Below are positions 1-10,400 of a stretch of 52,614 bases of DNA, piece by piece. The position numbers were made by a program, and so were the translations under genes. Numbering within the stretch: the first letter of the stretch is position 1; the number at the start of each line of letters is the position of its first letter. Below the pieces are notes generated by a model, which was given only the letters and a program-made list of their open reading frames with translations, searched no databases and was not told where the DNA came from. Source of the stretch: Prevotella sp. (GTDB taxonomy: Bacteria > Bacteroidota > Bacteroidia > Bacteroidales > Bacteroidaceae). The DNA is taken from positions 1 through 52,614 of the forward strand of contig JAFUZD010000042.1 in assembly GCA_017476785.1 (NCBI GenBank). Reading direction: 5' to 3'.

Positions 1-1824
1 ATTCATATCGTCCTTCAGTTTCTGCACCTTGCGGTTCATCTCGTCGATGAGGCTGCTGCCCTTCTTCGACGAAACATTCAGGAAGCCGAGGTTGTTCTCG
101 TAGGTCTGAACCTCCTGCTTGATGGCCTCGTACTGGCGGAACAGGCGGGCCCGCTCGTTGTCGAGGGCGTTCTCGCCACGCTCTGCCACCTGCTTCAGGT
201 TCTGCTTGAAGTTGTTCAGGCGGCGCTTGGCCACATTCACGTTCAGTTCCTTATAGAGTTTGTCGAGCACGGCGTGGTACTCCTCATAGACCTTGTCCTT
301 CTCCTTGAAGGGCACGTGGCCGATGGCGTTGTATTCCTCCACGAGTTTCTGCACCTTGTCCTGGATGCCCTCGCCAGCCTCTTCGGCAACGGCCTGCAGT
401 TTGGCGATGACCTCGCGCTTCTTCTCGAGGTTGGTGTGCTCCTCGCTACGCTGTCCGGCGCCGGCGGCATTACGGGCTTCGAAGAACTTATTGCAGGTGC
501 CGAGGAACTCTTCCCACAACTGGTCGCCCAGTTTCTTGGGCACCATACCGATGGTCTTCCACTCCTTCTGGAGGGCGATCATCTTGTCGGCAGTAGCCTT
601 CCAGTCGGTGCTGTCCTGCAGGGCCTTGGCCTTTTCGATGAGGGCGCGCTTCTTCTCGGCATTCTCCTTGAACGTGTCCTTCAGTCCCCTGAAGTACTCT
701 GCCTTGCGACCGAAGAAGTCGTCGCAGGCGGCACGGAAGCGCTCGAAGATCTTCACGTTCATCTTCTGGGGTGCGAAGCCGATGGTCTTCCACTCCGTCT
801 GTATGTCGATAATCTCCTTGGTATGCTTCTCCCAGTCGCCGCTGCCCTTGTTCTCCATCGCAGCGATGGCCTCTACCTTCTCGCAGAGTTCGGTCTTGCG
901 GGCCAGGTTCTCCTCTTCCTTGGCACGGATGCCCTCGAAGTGCTGTTGGTGGCGCTTGTTGATAACGGTGGAAGCGGCCTTGAAGCGGTTCCATATCTCG
1001 TCGCGCAGTTCCTTGCTGACGGGACCGATCTCGCGGTACTCGCCGTGCAGTTTCTGCAACTGGTGGAAGGCGCTGATGACGTCAGGTTCGTCGGCCAGTT
1101 TCTCTGCAGCCTCACAAAGTTTGGTCTTGAGTTCGAGGTTTTTCTTGAAGTCGTACTCACGGGCCTCGCTGTTCAGTTTCAGCAGGTCATAGAACTGTTC
1201 CACATAGAGTTGGTAGTTGCGCCACAGTTCGTTGGCCTTCTCGGCGGGCACGTTCTTGATTTCCTTCCACTCAGCCTGGAGGGCCTTGAATTCCTGGTAG
1301 GCCTTGTTGGCTTCCTCTGGAGAAGTGATCATACCCTTGATCTTCTCGATGATCGCCAGTTTCTTCTCCAGGTTGACCTGTTTCTCGGCCTCCTGCTCCT
1401 TGAAGAGTTTCTGGCGCTTCTCCTTGATGATGCCCATCTCGGCCTTGAACACTTCCTCGTCCTCGTCGGGGGTGATCTGGTAAGTCTCAGGATCACCGCC
1501 ACCGTCGATGTAGGCCTTCAACTTGGCCTCGCGCTCGGCTATGTGCAACTTGTAGAAGGAAGTCTTGAGATAGTCGATCTCCTCCTTTTCGGGGTTCTCG
1601 TCACCGTGCGCTATCTCCTTGATACGGTCGAGCACCTCGGTCTTGGTCTCGTAGACCTTCCGGGGTTCTTCCTCTGCTGCCGGTGAAGCCTCATCCGTTG
1701 CTTCCTCATTAACTACTTCAGGAGCCTGGGCTTCCTGGATTACTTCTTCTTCGATTTTCCCCTGTTCTTCGACTGGCGAAGCGGCTGTGCCGTTTACGAG
1801 GATGTTGTCTTGAGAGTCCATCAT
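1..1824 (-). CDS. DUF349 domain protein (3' end outside window)
   Basis: The reading frame is open from the start codon at 1824 to the window edge, giving 608 residues without a stop, so the C-terminus is missing. A short acidic, Pro/Glu-rich N-terminus (about 60 residues) is followed by several consecutive helical repeats of roughly 70 residues. Each repeat has the DUF349 signature of a tryptophan followed by 'K-x-I-G-x-V/A-P', for example EWKTIGMVPKK and EWKTIGFAPQK. The protein is highly charged and predicted to be almost entirely helical or coiled coil, with no signal peptide or membrane segment, so it should be cytosolic. DUF349 proteins are widespread in Bacteroidetes and their function is not settled. 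Two adjacent ATGs (1824 and 1821) are possible starts; I took the first. It is transcribed away from the CorA gene's end and has its own promoter-like box at 1884. Confidence 0.9.
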   Translation of the reverse strand, partial: MMDSQDNILVNGTAASPVEEQGKIEEEVIQEAQAPEVVNEEATDEASPAAEEEPRKVYETKTEVLDRIKEIAHGDENPEKEEIDYLKTSFYKLHIAEREAKLKAYIDGGGDPETYQITPDEDEEVFKAEMGIIKEKRQKLFKEQEAEKQVNLEKKLAIIEKIKGMITSPEEANKAYQEFKALQAEWKEIKNVPAEKANELWRNYQLYVEQFYDLLKLNSEAREYDFKKNLELKTKLCEAAEKLADEPDVISAFHQLQKLHGEYREIGPVSKELRDEIWNRFKAASTVINKRHQQHFEGIRAKEEENLARKTELCEKVEAIAAMENKGSGDWEKHTKEIIDIQTEWKTIGFAPQKMNVKIFERFRAACDDFFGRKAEYFRGLKDTFKENAEKKRALIEKAKALQDSTDWKATADKMIALQKEWKTIGMVPKKLGDQLWEEFLGTCNKFFEARNAAGAGQRSEEHTNLEKKREVIAKLQAVAEEAGEGIQDKVQKLVEEYNAIGHVPFKEKDKVYEEYHAVLDKLYKELNVNVAKRRLNNFKQNLKQVAERGENALDNERARLFRQYEAIKQEVQTYENNLGFLNVSSKKGSSLIDEMNRKVQKLKDDMN

Positions 1825-1883
1825 TTAACCAATTAAGTTATTGATATTCGTATTACGATGCAAGCATCGTCGCATAATCGGGT

Positions 1884-1891
1884 CAAAATTA
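1884..1891 (-). promoter_or_regulatory. Bacteroidetes -7 box for the DUF349 gene
   Basis: The minus strand reads TAATTTTG, a full match to TAnnTTTG, about 60 bases upstream of the start at 1824. No clear TTG -33 element at 19-21 bp spacing was found, so the call rests on the -7 box alone. Confidence 0.5.
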
Positions 1892-1945
1892 ATACAAATT
1901 ATTGAACTGACCTAATTTTTAACTGTTTTTATGACAGAAAAGCAC

Positions 1946-2872
1946 TTAAATGAGTCGTTTGTGACGGAAAAACCACCAACAAATGCCCGAAACAGTCACA
2001 GAAAGTAGGATGGCGACGATGAATCCCCACGACTTGTCTTCCATATAGTTTACGAGGTTCATACCGAACATCGAGGTGATGAGTGTCGGGATCATCATAA
2101 TGATGGTGACCGAGGTCAGCGTACGCATCACGGTGTTCATATTGTTGTTGATGATACTCTGATAGGTGTCCATCGTCGACTCCAGGATGTTGGAGTAGAT
2201 ACTGGCGGTCTCGCGGGCCTGGCTCATCTCGATGTTCACGTCCTCGATGAGGTCGGCATCCAGTTCGTCGATCTGCAACTTGAACTTCAGTTTCGACAGC
2301 AGGGTCTCGTTGCCGCGGATGGAGGTGATGAAGTAGGTCAGCGAGTCCTGCAGGCGGCTCAGGCCGATCAGGCTCTCGTTGTTCACCTCGCGGTCGAGGT
2401 TGCGCTTGGCCTTGTCGATGAGCATCGAGATCTGCTTCAGGCGCTTCAGGTACCAGACGGCACTCGAGAGGAAGAGGCGGAAGATCATATCGACGTAGTC
2501 GGTGAAGCCCTCGCCGCGCTTCTGCTGGAAGCTCACGAAGTCAATCATCATATTCGTCTCGTAGTAGCACACCGTGATGGTGACGTCGCGCTTGTGGATG
2601 ATGCCCAGCGGCACGGTGGTGTAGGGCGTGCGCGAGCGGATTTCCTTCACGTAGGGGATGCGCAGGATGATGAGCATCCATCCGTCGTCGTATTCATAGC
2701 GCGCGCGCTCGTCGGTATCGCTGATGTCGGAGAGGAAGTAGTCGGGAATGCCATACTCCTCCTCCAGCATCCGCTGGTCGTCTTCTGTGGGACACGTCAC
2801 TTGCATCCAGCAGTTGGGCTGCCACTGGTCCAGTTGGCTCAGCCCACCGATTGTATTCCAGTAAGTCTTCAT
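1946..2872 (-). CDS. corA: CorA-family divalent metal ion transporter
   Basis: This 308-residue protein is an inner-membrane Mg2+/Co2+ channel of the CorA (2-TM-GxN) family. The long N-terminal cytosolic part is alpha/beta followed by helical segments. Two hydrophobic helices lie at about residues 250-270 and 282-300. The hallmark GMN selectivity motif is at residues 270-272, at the end of the first membrane helix, and the protein ends in the typical basic tail (RHKRLI). The frame is open to 2935, but the upstream residues are not protein-like. The ATG at 2872 aligns with the family's usual start, so I chose it. Family members are usually 310-350 residues, so this is a slightly short but complete copy. 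It has its own promoter (3012-3041), separated from the upstream regulator gene by a terminator. Confidence 0.93.
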   Translation of the reverse strand: MKTYWNTIGGLSQLDQWQPNCWMQVTCPTEDDQRMLEEEYGIPDYFLSDISDTDERARYEYDDGWMLIILRIPYVKEIRSRTPYTTVPLGIIHKRDVTITVCYYETNMMIDFVSFQQKRGEGFTDYVDMIFRLFLSSAVWYLKRLKQISMLIDKAKRNLDREVNNESLIGLSRLQDSLTYFITSIRGNETLLSKLKFKLQIDELDADLIEDVNIEMSQARETASIYSNILESTMDTYQSIINNNMNTVMRTLTSVTIIMMIPTLITSMFGMNLVNYMEDKSWGFIVAILLSVTVSGICWWFFRHKRLI

Positions 2873-3011
2873 TTTGCTAATCCTCCACAAAAATGTTGAT
2901 GCGGCTGGAGGATTAGCCGTTCTTCTGCCGCGCATCCTCCCGTCGCTAAAGGTTCAAGTTTTCCGCCGGGTAGTCGTCCATTGTTAAGTTCGAAATTTTG
3001 GTTTACGGCTG

Positions 3012-3041
3012 CAAAGGTAATAAAAATATTCGAGATGCCAA
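3012..3041 (-). promoter_or_regulatory. Promoter for corA
   Basis: On the minus strand there is a TTG at 3039-3041, a 19-bp spacer, then TACCTTTG at 3012-3019. This is a textbook Bacteroidetes -33/-7 pair. The predicted transcript starts near 3005 and has a leader of about 130 nt before the start at 2872. Confidence 0.75.
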
Positions 3042-3069
3042 GAACACAACGCCGGAAAATGCGTAAAAT

Positions 3070-3103
3070 CTTTCCAGCCGCGGCATCGGCCGCGGCTGGA
3101 AAG
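3070..3103 (-). terminator. Terminator after the HTH regulator gene
   Basis: There is a perfect 14-bp stem (3070-3083 with 3090-3103) and a 6-nt loop, starting 15 nt after the regulator's stop. It is followed on the minus strand by GATTTT. The placement and strength fit an intrinsic terminator separating the regulator from corA. Confidence 0.8.
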
Positions 3104-3118
3104 GGTGTCGGTGTGGGG

Positions 3119-6028
3119 TCACTTGTCGATGTTCTGTATGAAGTCTTTCAGGTTTTCGCCGCTCTCCATCTGCAGCTTCTTCCTCAGTCGGTAGCGGGCA
3201 GTCTCGATGCTGCGCACGTTGGTGTTCAGCAGCGATGCCATCTCTTTCGAGCTCAGCCCCATCCGCAGGTAGGCGCACAGCTTGCGCTCGTTCAGCTTCA
3301 GGTCGGGGAAGCGGCTGGTCAGTTTCCGCATATAGTTGTCGTAGACGAGGTTGAAGTTCTCCTCGAACTTCTCCCAGTTCTCATCGTCCTTGATGTTGGC
3401 TTGTATGTCGTGGCGTATGTCTTTGATTTTCTTGGTGATGCTGCTCTTGGCATCCTCACGGCGCACGCTCTCCGACAGTTCTTCCATCTGCGTGTCTAAG
3501 GTTGTGAGCATATCGTTCTTCCGCATCAGGTTCATCGTCGAGTCGGCCAGTTTGCTGGCACCCTGCTTCATCTCGTATTCCAGCTGTTCGGCTTTGAGTC
3601 TCATCAGTTCGTTCTCTTTCTCTGCCTGTTCCAGCGAGAACTGCGCCTGCTGCTCTTTCAGCTGGCGTTCCTGCTCCTTTCTTACCTTTGCCAGTGCGCG
3701 CTCTTGGCGGCGTTTCAGGAGGCGCAGCAGGTACCACGCGGCCAGTGCCGCGAGCAGCAGGTAGACGGTATAGGCCCACCACGTCTCGTACCACGCCGGC
3801 AGAATCTCGATGCGGATAGACGTCTCGTCGGTGTGGCCGTTCAGCCGGTTGATGGCGCGCACGTGGAAGGTGTAGGTGCCTTTGTGCAGCTGGGTGTATT
3901 CCTTCGAGGTGCTGCGCTGCGGCTGGCTCCAGTTGCGGTCGTAGCCCTCCAGCTTGCATTGGTAGCTGACGGCGCGGTCGTCGCGGAACTCCGGCTGTAT
4001 GAACTCTATGCGCAGGCTGTTCAGGCTGTGCGGAACGCGCACCAGCGGGGCGGCTTTGGTGTTGGTCAAGCTGAGGTAGAGCAGGGTGTCGGTGTCGTTG
4101 GTCCCCACCACCTTTCTTATATAGGTGTTCACGGTCTGCCGTTTGTAGCGGTAGTTGCTGTCGAGGATGAAGAAGCCCGAGTTGCCGTTGACCAGCGTGT
4201 GGTGGTCGTCCAGATAGCACATATCGCCCGTTCCCACGTGCAGCTCGTGGCTGGAATACTGGAACGAGAGACTGTCGGGGTGGTAGGTGCCGTCCTGCCG
4301 GCGTGTGGCCAGTGCCAGAAAGTTCTTCTTGAAGGCCCATAGGTCGCCGCGCGGTGTCTGGAAGATGTTCAGCGGCGTGCCGTAGGTGTTGAAGATGTGG
4401 CTCAGCTTTGGGTCGTGCACCAGCTGGTGCTTCTTCTTGTCGTAGCAGTAGAATCCGTCGACGCACGAGATGCAGATGCGCCCGTCTATGCGGCAGAGCA
4501 CGTTGCTCTCGTTCATCAGCAGGCCGTTGCCTTTGTGGAAATACTCTTTCTTGACCACCTTCTGCAGTGCCTCGTCCAGCCAGAGGTGGTAGATGCCTTC
4601 CTGCCAGTGGCCTACCCACAGCGTGCCGTCGTCGTCTACGTAGAAGTTGCCGCTCTTCAAGCCGGCGTTTTCTATGCGGTTGCGTAGTCGGTAGGAAGCC
4701 CCCTGCCGCTCCAGAACGAAGAAGCCGCGGTAGTCGCAGCCCAGTGCCAGTCCGGGGTGGTGGGGCAGGGCGGCGAAGTTCCACGTGCCCTCTGTGCCGC
4801 CGATGCGTCCGGCCGTCAGCCCGCTGATGACGTAAGCGCCGTTGTCGCTGCCGCAGAGCAGGGTGCCTTCAATGTCGCAGAGCGACCATATCTGTCCCGT
4901 CATTCCCGGTATCAGTTGTGGCAGGGGTGGCGTTGGCGAGCTCTTGATGGGCCATCCCGTGACAAAGAGTCCCTGATTGGTGCCCACGTAGAGCCGCTGT
5001 CCGCTCACTTTGGCCGCATAGCCGGTCCCAATGTGGCTGTTGCTGTGGAACAGCGAGTTCACCGGCGAGTCGCACACCACGTAGCTGATGCCGTTGTCCA
5101 GTCCCAGCCAAAGGTTGTGGTTGGTGTCGAACTTAGTGGCCAGCACCGTGTTGTTCTGCAGCCACGTGGCGGTGTTCGAGTAGTGGGTCTGCTGCGTCTT
5201 CAGGTTGTAGAGCACCAGTCCGCCGCGGATGGTGCCGAAGGCAATGTTGTCGCCGTCGATGTCGGCACTGAACACTTGGTTGTCTTTCAGGTAGGGCGTG
5301 ACGGGCAGGTCGAGGTGCGTAGTCTGGCGGCCGTCGTAGGCCATCACGCCGTCGTTGTTGGTCAGGAACAGCGTCAGCCGTCCGTATTCCAGAATGGCGC
5401 GTATGGTCTTTCCGCGCAACGGCTCGGTGCCGCTGAGGGGCTTCAGCCCGTCGGGTTCCAGCACCGATGCGCCCTTTGGCCCGGCTGTGATGATTCGGTT
5501 GCCTATCCGTGCGGCGCATTCTATGCGCTGTCCGTTCTGGTGCACGGCGATGCGTTGCTGCTGCTCGTCGTAGACCATCAGGCACGTCTTGCTCTGGAAC
5601 ACGATGTTCCTGCCTTGCTTAAGGATGTTCCACACTTCGCCCGTGGTGCGTTTGTCTTTGGGCAGCAGTGCCTTCAGCGAGTGGTAGCCCACCTGACAGC
5701 TGTTCTCGTCGGCTTGGTAGTAGCCCAGCTCGTCGGATGCGCCGGCATAGAGCCGTTCCGTCTCCCTGTCGTAGTAGAGCGCCCGTATGGCCGAGTAGTT
5801 ATCGATGTACTTCGTGCTCCATATCTCGCCGTCGAATACCAGCAGGCCTTGGTTGTTGCCGTAGAAGATGCGGTGGTTGGGCCCTTCGGCGATGCACCAG
5901 TTCTGGGTGCCGGCACGATAGTCGAATGTGCTGAAGTTTCTTACTTGGTAGTATTGCGCGCGTGCACAGACACACGCGAACGCGAGCGCGCACATTAATA
6001 TAATAGGTAATAATCGCTTGTTTGCCAT
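3119..6028 (-). CDS. Transmembrane one-component regulator: Reg_prop/Y_Y_Y sensor with LuxR-type HTH
   Basis: This 969-residue protein is predicted to sense a periplasmic ligand and bind DNA directly. It starts with a signal or anchor segment ending near ARAQ, then a long beta-propeller-like region of Reg_prop-type repeats ('GTNQGLFV', 'LWVGHW', 'LWLGLDNGISYV'). Next comes a Y_Y_Y-type domain (motifs 'CKLEGYDRNWSQP' and 'GTYTFHVRAIN'). One TM helix sits near residue 755-775, then a charged coiled coil and a C-terminal LuxR/FixJ-type helix-turn-helix ('LGLSSKEMASLLN'-like, 'VRSIETARYRLRKKL'). There is no histidine kinase or receiver domain, so it is not a classical hybrid two-component protein. 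This layout is known for inner-membrane regulators of polysaccharide loci in Bacteroidetes. I chose the ATG at 6028 over 6055 because the signal sequence begins there. It is divergent from the glucanase cluster, which it probably controls (inference). Confidence 0.88.
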   Translation of the reverse strand: MANKRLLPIILMCALAFACVCARAQYYQVRNFSTFDYRAGTQNWCIAEGPNHRIFYGNNQGLLVFDGEIWSTKYIDNYSAIRALYYDRETERLYAGASDELGYYQADENSCQVGYHSLKALLPKDKRTTGEVWNILKQGRNIVFQSKTCLMVYDEQQQRIAVHQNGQRIECAARIGNRIITAGPKGASVLEPDGLKPLSGTEPLRGKTIRAILEYGRLTLFLTNNDGVMAYDGRQTTHLDLPVTPYLKDNQVFSADIDGDNIAFGTIRGGLVLYNLKTQQTHYSNTATWLQNNTVLATKFDTNHNLWLGLDNGISYVVCDSPVNSLFHSNSHIGTGYAAKVSGQRLYVGTNQGLFVTGWPIKSSPTPPLPQLIPGMTGQIWSLCDIEGTLLCGSDNGAYVISGLTAGRIGGTEGTWNFAALPHHPGLALGCDYRGFFVLERQGASYRLRNRIENAGLKSGNFYVDDDGTLWVGHWQEGIYHLWLDEALQKVVKKEYFHKGNGLLMNESNVLCRIDGRICISCVDGFYCYDKKKHQLVHDPKLSHIFNTYGTPLNIFQTPRGDLWAFKKNFLALATRRQDGTYHPDSLSFQYSSHELHVGTGDMCYLDDHHTLVNGNSGFFILDSNYRYKRQTVNTYIRKVVGTNDTDTLLYLSLTNTKAAPLVRVPHSLNSLRIEFIQPEFRDDRAVSYQCKLEGYDRNWSQPQRSTSKEYTQLHKGTYTFHVRAINRLNGHTDETSIRIEILPAWYETWWAYTVYLLLAALAAWYLLRLLKRRQERALAKVRKEQERQLKEQQAQFSLEQAEKENELMRLKAEQLEYEMKQGASKLADSTMNLMRKNDMLTTLDTQMEELSESVRREDAKSSITKKIKDIRHDIQANIKDDENWEKFEENFNLVYDNYMRKLTSRFPDLKLNERKLCAYLRMGLSSKEMASLLNTNVRSIETARYRLRKKLQMESGENLKDFIQNIDK

Positions 6029-6320
6029 CGGCCCAATGTTTTGTTGACGCTGCAAAGATTGTGTTTTTTTGCTTACGGCGTTGCATCGGTGGCCCTCTTT
6101 TTCTTTTTACACATTGAATACAGGGCCGGCACCCCATTGGGTTGCTGCCCCGCAGGAATCCTGTCCAGAGGGACTTGCTCGCGGCGCAGCAGTCGTTGTG
6201 AGGTGTAAAAAAGTGGATATTGAGGTGGTGGCAGACGGCCGAAATGCTGATAAAAAGCCACTTCTGCGGTCGTTAGGGAGTGGAAGATGAAAGCCGGAAA
6301 TGAGGGCGTAGAAGCCCGAA
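6029..6320. other. Divergent intergenic region between regulator and glucanase operon
   Basis: I see no gene in this stretch. On the minus strand at 6052-6059 there is a degenerate -7 box (AATCTTTG) that could serve the regulator, with no matching TTG. The rest is unassigned leader or spacer sequence up to the operator-like repeat at 6321. Confidence 0.4.
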
Positions 6321-6345
6321 AGTGAGTTTTTTGCGAGTTGTTTTT
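6321..6345 (+). promoter_or_regulatory. Tandem GTGAG/GCGAG operator-like element, promoter 1
   Basis: GTGAG at 6322-6326 followed by a T-run, and GCGAG at 6333-6337 followed by a T-run, form an 11-bp tandem repeat immediately upstream of the -33 box. The same arrangement occurs at 15114/15125. In both places the first GTGAG is exactly 48 bp upstream of the first base of the -7 box. This is a candidate binding site for the adjacent LuxR-type HTH regulator (inference). Confidence 0.65.
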
Positions 6346-6346
6346 C

Positions 6347-6377
6347 TTGGCATATAATAGTATAAGGTATATCTTTG
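6347..6377 (+). promoter_or_regulatory. Promoter of the first glucanase operon
   Basis: TTG at 6347-6349, a 20-bp spacer and TATCTTTG at 6370-6377 form a consensus Bacteroidetes promoter. The predicted transcript starts near 6384, leaving a leader of about 40 nt before 6423. The direct-repeat element lies just upstream. Confidence 0.8.
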
Positions 6378-6422
6378 CCGTCGAAAATTTATTTAACTAT
6401 CAACTTAAAATTATTACATCTT

Positions 6423-7361
6423 ATGAAGAATTACTTATTATCAATGGCATTCGGTGCCACGCTGCTGATGGCTTCGGCTCCGGCACAGGCACAGTACACT
6501 ACTGCAGCTCCCGCAGGCGGCTTCGACATTAATACGGGAACCGACTACATCGTGTTCTACGCTCCGAAGGATATCGTGAACCAGATGGGTTCGAAGGTGC
6601 TCTCCAACCAGCAGCTCGACGCTGACGGCATTGTCAGTACGTGCGACTACTGGGGCGATGACAATGGCCCCGGCCTGAGCGTATGCAATGCCGATGCCGG
6701 TCTGAAGAACTCGTGGGGCGGCGATGATTGCTTCAACATCACGCCTACTGGCCTGTGGGGTGGAGTAGGCTATGCCTGCTTCCGTTCCATCACCACGAAG
6801 TTCGACCTCTCGATGCTGACCGACGACCACATCCTGCACATCGGCTTCTGCGACAATGGCAACGTCACCAGTGGCGACCAGTTCCACATTATCTTCGCCG
6901 ACGGTAAGGTGAAGCTCTTCTTGGGTTCTGCCAGCCGCGTCACGGGTTATACGAAGGTAGGCTCCGTCAACTACGACAAGAAGTGGTATTACATCGAGAT
7001 TCCCGTGTCCACGCTGAAGAGTCTTTTTGGCGCATCGGGCTTCGGTGCCAAGCAGATGACGGACAACAACTTCTTCCAGTTCGGATTCGAGAAGGGGACG
7101 GCCTCTTCGGTCAGCACGGTATTGGAGCCGGGCAATAAGTATTACACTTACACCGTGTCCAGTCTGAAGTCGGCGGCAGGTATCGATGCCTTCTTCTTCT
7201 ATAAGAAAGACACCTCGGGTATCAATGGAACCGTCAGCGACACGGCCGACGACGAAGTGCAGGCGGTCTACGACCTGACCGGCCGTCGCACGGAGATGAA
7301 CCGTCCCGGCGTCTACATCGTGAAGACGGCCAAAGGCGTCAAGAAGGTGACGCTGAAATAA
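6423..7361 (+). CDS. Secreted single-module glucan-binding-like protein with sorting tail
   Basis: This 312-residue exported protein has a signal peptide ending about AQAQ. It carries one module (about residues 30-285) and a C-terminal sorting-like tail ('VYDLTGRR' ... 'RPGVYIVKTAKGVKKVTLK'). The module is recognisably the same as three tandem modules at the C-terminal side of the next gene's GH16 enzyme. Shared blocks are 'DKKWYYIEIPVSTLK', corresponding to 'DGKWYYFDIPVKTI' and 'DGEWYSFDIPVAEL' there, and a 'FFFYKK' block matching 'FFYKSK/FFWKK'. No catalytic motif was seen, so a non-catalytic surface or secreted carbohydrate-binding role is inferred. The ATG at 6423 is chosen because the signal peptide begins there; the longer frame from 6375 would start right at the predicted promoter. 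It is first in the operon. Confidence 0.8.
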   Translation: MKNYLLSMAFGATLLMASAPAQAQYTTAAPAGGFDINTGTDYIVFYAPKDIVNQMGSKVLSNQQLDADGIVSTCDYWGDDNGPGLSVCNADAGLKNSWGGDDCFNITPTGLWGGVGYACFRSITTKFDLSMLTDDHILHIGFCDNGNVTSGDQFHIIFADGKVKLFLGSASRVTGYTKVGSVNYDKKWYYIEIPVSTLKSLFGASGFGAKQMTDNNFFQFGFEKGTASSVSTVLEPGNKYYTYTVSSLKSAAGIDAFFFYKKDTSGINGTVSDTADDEVQAVYDLTGRRTEMNRPGVYIVKTAKGVKKVTLK

Positions 7362-7427
7362 CAGACCGAGGATTGAGAGACACAGGAAACCTATACTAAA
7401 GACCAATAACTCATACGACATAGACTA

Positions 7428-10400
7428 ATGAAAATATCAACTATTCTATGTAGCGCAATGATGGCAGCAGTCGGGACGACTGCTGCCCCTGCGCAAACCC
7501 ACGACTATGTGCCCGACGGCTTCAAGCTGGTATGGCAGGAAGACTTCAATGGCACCCAGTTGGACGAGAACACGTGGACCATTGAGGTCAGCGGCTCGGG
7601 TGGCGGCAATCAGGAGCTGCAGTATTACCGCCGCGAAAACGTCAGCGTGGCCGACGGCAACCTCGTCCTTACGGCTCGCCGCGAGGACTTTCAGGGGCGC
7701 AGCTTCACTTCCGGCCGCATCAACTCCAAGCGGAAGACGGCCTTCAAGCACGGTCTGATTCAGGCACGCATCAAGATGCCGAAGACCGCCAACGGCCTCT
7801 GGCCCGCCTACTGGATGATGGGCAACGATATGGATCGCTACGGATGGCCTCGCTGCGGCGAGATAGACATTGTGGAGATGGGTCACTTCAACGCCATCAC
7901 CGGTGTCTATGCCGGTTGGCAGGACCGCTATTTCTCCGGCACGCTGCACTATGGCCCCAATGCCACAAACGAGGCACACCAGCAATATTCACAGGAGTTC
8001 ACACGCGAGCAGTTCGAGAACATCGTGCCTTTCGAGAACGATGAGTACCACCTGCTGACCGTCTATTGGGACAACGACGTGCTCGAGATGTACTACGACC
8101 TGACCCTCGTACAGTGGGAGGAGAACAATCCCGGCATCCTCAATAATGCGACCTATTTCTCCCACGGCGTAGAGCCGTCGACCGACCCCTATACACCGGG
8201 CACCTACTTCCAGAAGCCCTTCTTCTTTATCTTCAATCTGGCCGTAGGCGGCAGCTATACCAACATCTATGATCCCGCCAAGATTACCGCCCTGCCCAAT
8301 GCCGGCGACGAGGCGCGGATGTATGTTGACTGGGTGCGCGTCTATCAGGCTGATGACGACGCGGATGCCCAGTATCTCTATGTCGATGCCGACGGCAACA
8401 CCGTCACCAACATTCCCGAAGACCCGGAGCCCCAGCATCAGGACGACAATCTGACCGAGCTCTCGGGCTTTGCTACCGAGGCCCTCGACGAGAACGGTGA
8501 GACCACCTTCGACTTCAGCGACGTGGAGTCGGCCGTGCTCATCTCTACCAGCGACGGCGTGCGCGGCAACCTGCTCTCGGCTGGTGCCGATGTGATCGAT
8601 ATGAACGTCAACAACATCAACCGCAATCTGTATATCTGGGACAACACCTACGTGGCTGTCAGCCGCGACGGGCGCACCAATTCCTTCGGCTGGGACGAGG
8701 GCTACAACACGTTCACCGTGGCCAGCGTGGGATGGAGCGGACTGGGCTTCAGCGTCAAGGGCGAGGACCTCTCGGTCATTGACGATACCTACTGGCTCCA
8801 CTTCGCAATGAAGGCCGACGACCAGCAGCTGCACACCTCGCATCAGGTGACCGTCAGCAATGCCAACTGCATCGTCGGCAACAGTGACGGCAAGCTGGCC
8901 AGCATCGGCGACTTCAAGCGCGACGGCAAGTGGTACTACTTCGACATTCCCGTCAAGACCATCCGTCAGTTTGCCAATCCCGTGCTCAAGAGTCCGGCGA
9001 CGGCTTTCGACGACAACATCATCGCCTTTATGAGCGGTGGCGTCACCGATGCCGAGCTCTCCTTCGACAACATCTTCTTTTATAAGAGCAAGTCTAAGGA
9101 GATTCCCACTTATGCCGACACCGATGCCAGCCGGTTGGGCAAGTACGGCTACAAGTCGCTCGACGACGACGGCAATGCCGTATTCTCGTTCGACGAGGTA
9201 GGGACGGTGGTTCCCATCACCCTGACCGAAGACCTGTGGAAAGGACTGACCAGCGAGGGCAACTATCTGGAGACCGATTTGGTACAGCGCGACCGCGACT
9301 ATACGCTCGACAACAATTTCTGGGTGTGGGGCGACAATACGCTCATCAGCCGGATGGAAGATGAGAGCGTCACCAATTCCACGGGCATCTACACCGGCGG
9401 CATCACCTCGTGGGCCTCGGCCTTCAATCCCGGATGGAACGGAATGGGCATCGCCACCACGGTGCCGCGCGACCTCTCGGTCATCGACGACTCCTATTAC
9501 CTGCACCTCTCGCTGCGCTCCGATGCGGCCGTGGGCCACGTCCCCGTGCGCATCCGTCTGGGAAGCGAAGATGCCGACGCCATCCTGACCTTTGGTGCCT
9601 ACAGCACACACCCCATCTTTGCCGACTTCCCCCGCGACGGCGAGTGGTACTCGTTCGATATTCCCGTGGCCGAGCTGAAGCGGCTGGGCCAGCTGTGGAG
9701 CAAGAAAGATGCCAACGGCATTCTGGCTCCCGAGGGCTATCTGCTCTGTCTCAACACGATGGATACCTATTATAATGGCAGCTTCTTCTCGTTCGACAAT
9801 GTCTTCTTCTGGAAGAAGGCCGACGGCACGCAGCCGGAAGTCAGTGCCTTGGGCGACTACGGCTATCAGAGCCTGAACGGCGAGGGAGAGAGCGACTTCG
9901 TATTCGAGAATCGCGACTTCATCAACTTCAGTGTCTCCGAGGCTACCATCGAGATGCAGACTGCCGGTCGTACGGAAGAGGAGAATATCATTGCCGGCTA
10001 CTATACGCTGAACAACTGGGAAGGCAACACCTACCTCTCGGGCACCAAGAGCGGCGATGCCGTCAACTCCTTCGGTATCAATGGACAGGGCTGGATCGAC
10101 TGGGTGGTCGGCTCGAAAGGATGGTCGGGTGGTGGCTTCTTGGCCGAAGACGGTGCCGACCTGACCGTTCTCGAGGAGGGCGACTGGTACCTGCACTTCG
10201 CAATGCGCGGCACCGATGCCTGCAACCATCTCATCGGCTTTGCCGAGTCGCGCTTCACCATCGGTTCGGCGGCATTCGACCAGAACACGCCGGTGGTAGG
10301 CAACTATCTGCGCGACAACCAGTGGTACTCGTTCGACATCCCGTACAGCTACATCAAGCAGACCTTCCCCAGCCTCTATCCGCAGAACAATGGCGGGCAG

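Noticed and set aside
274..1686. 470-residue Leu/Val-rich plus-strand frame
   Set aside because: It is the antisense of the DUF349 coding region; composition is an artefact of Glu/Lys codons read on the opposite strand, and the minus-strand frame has real motifs.
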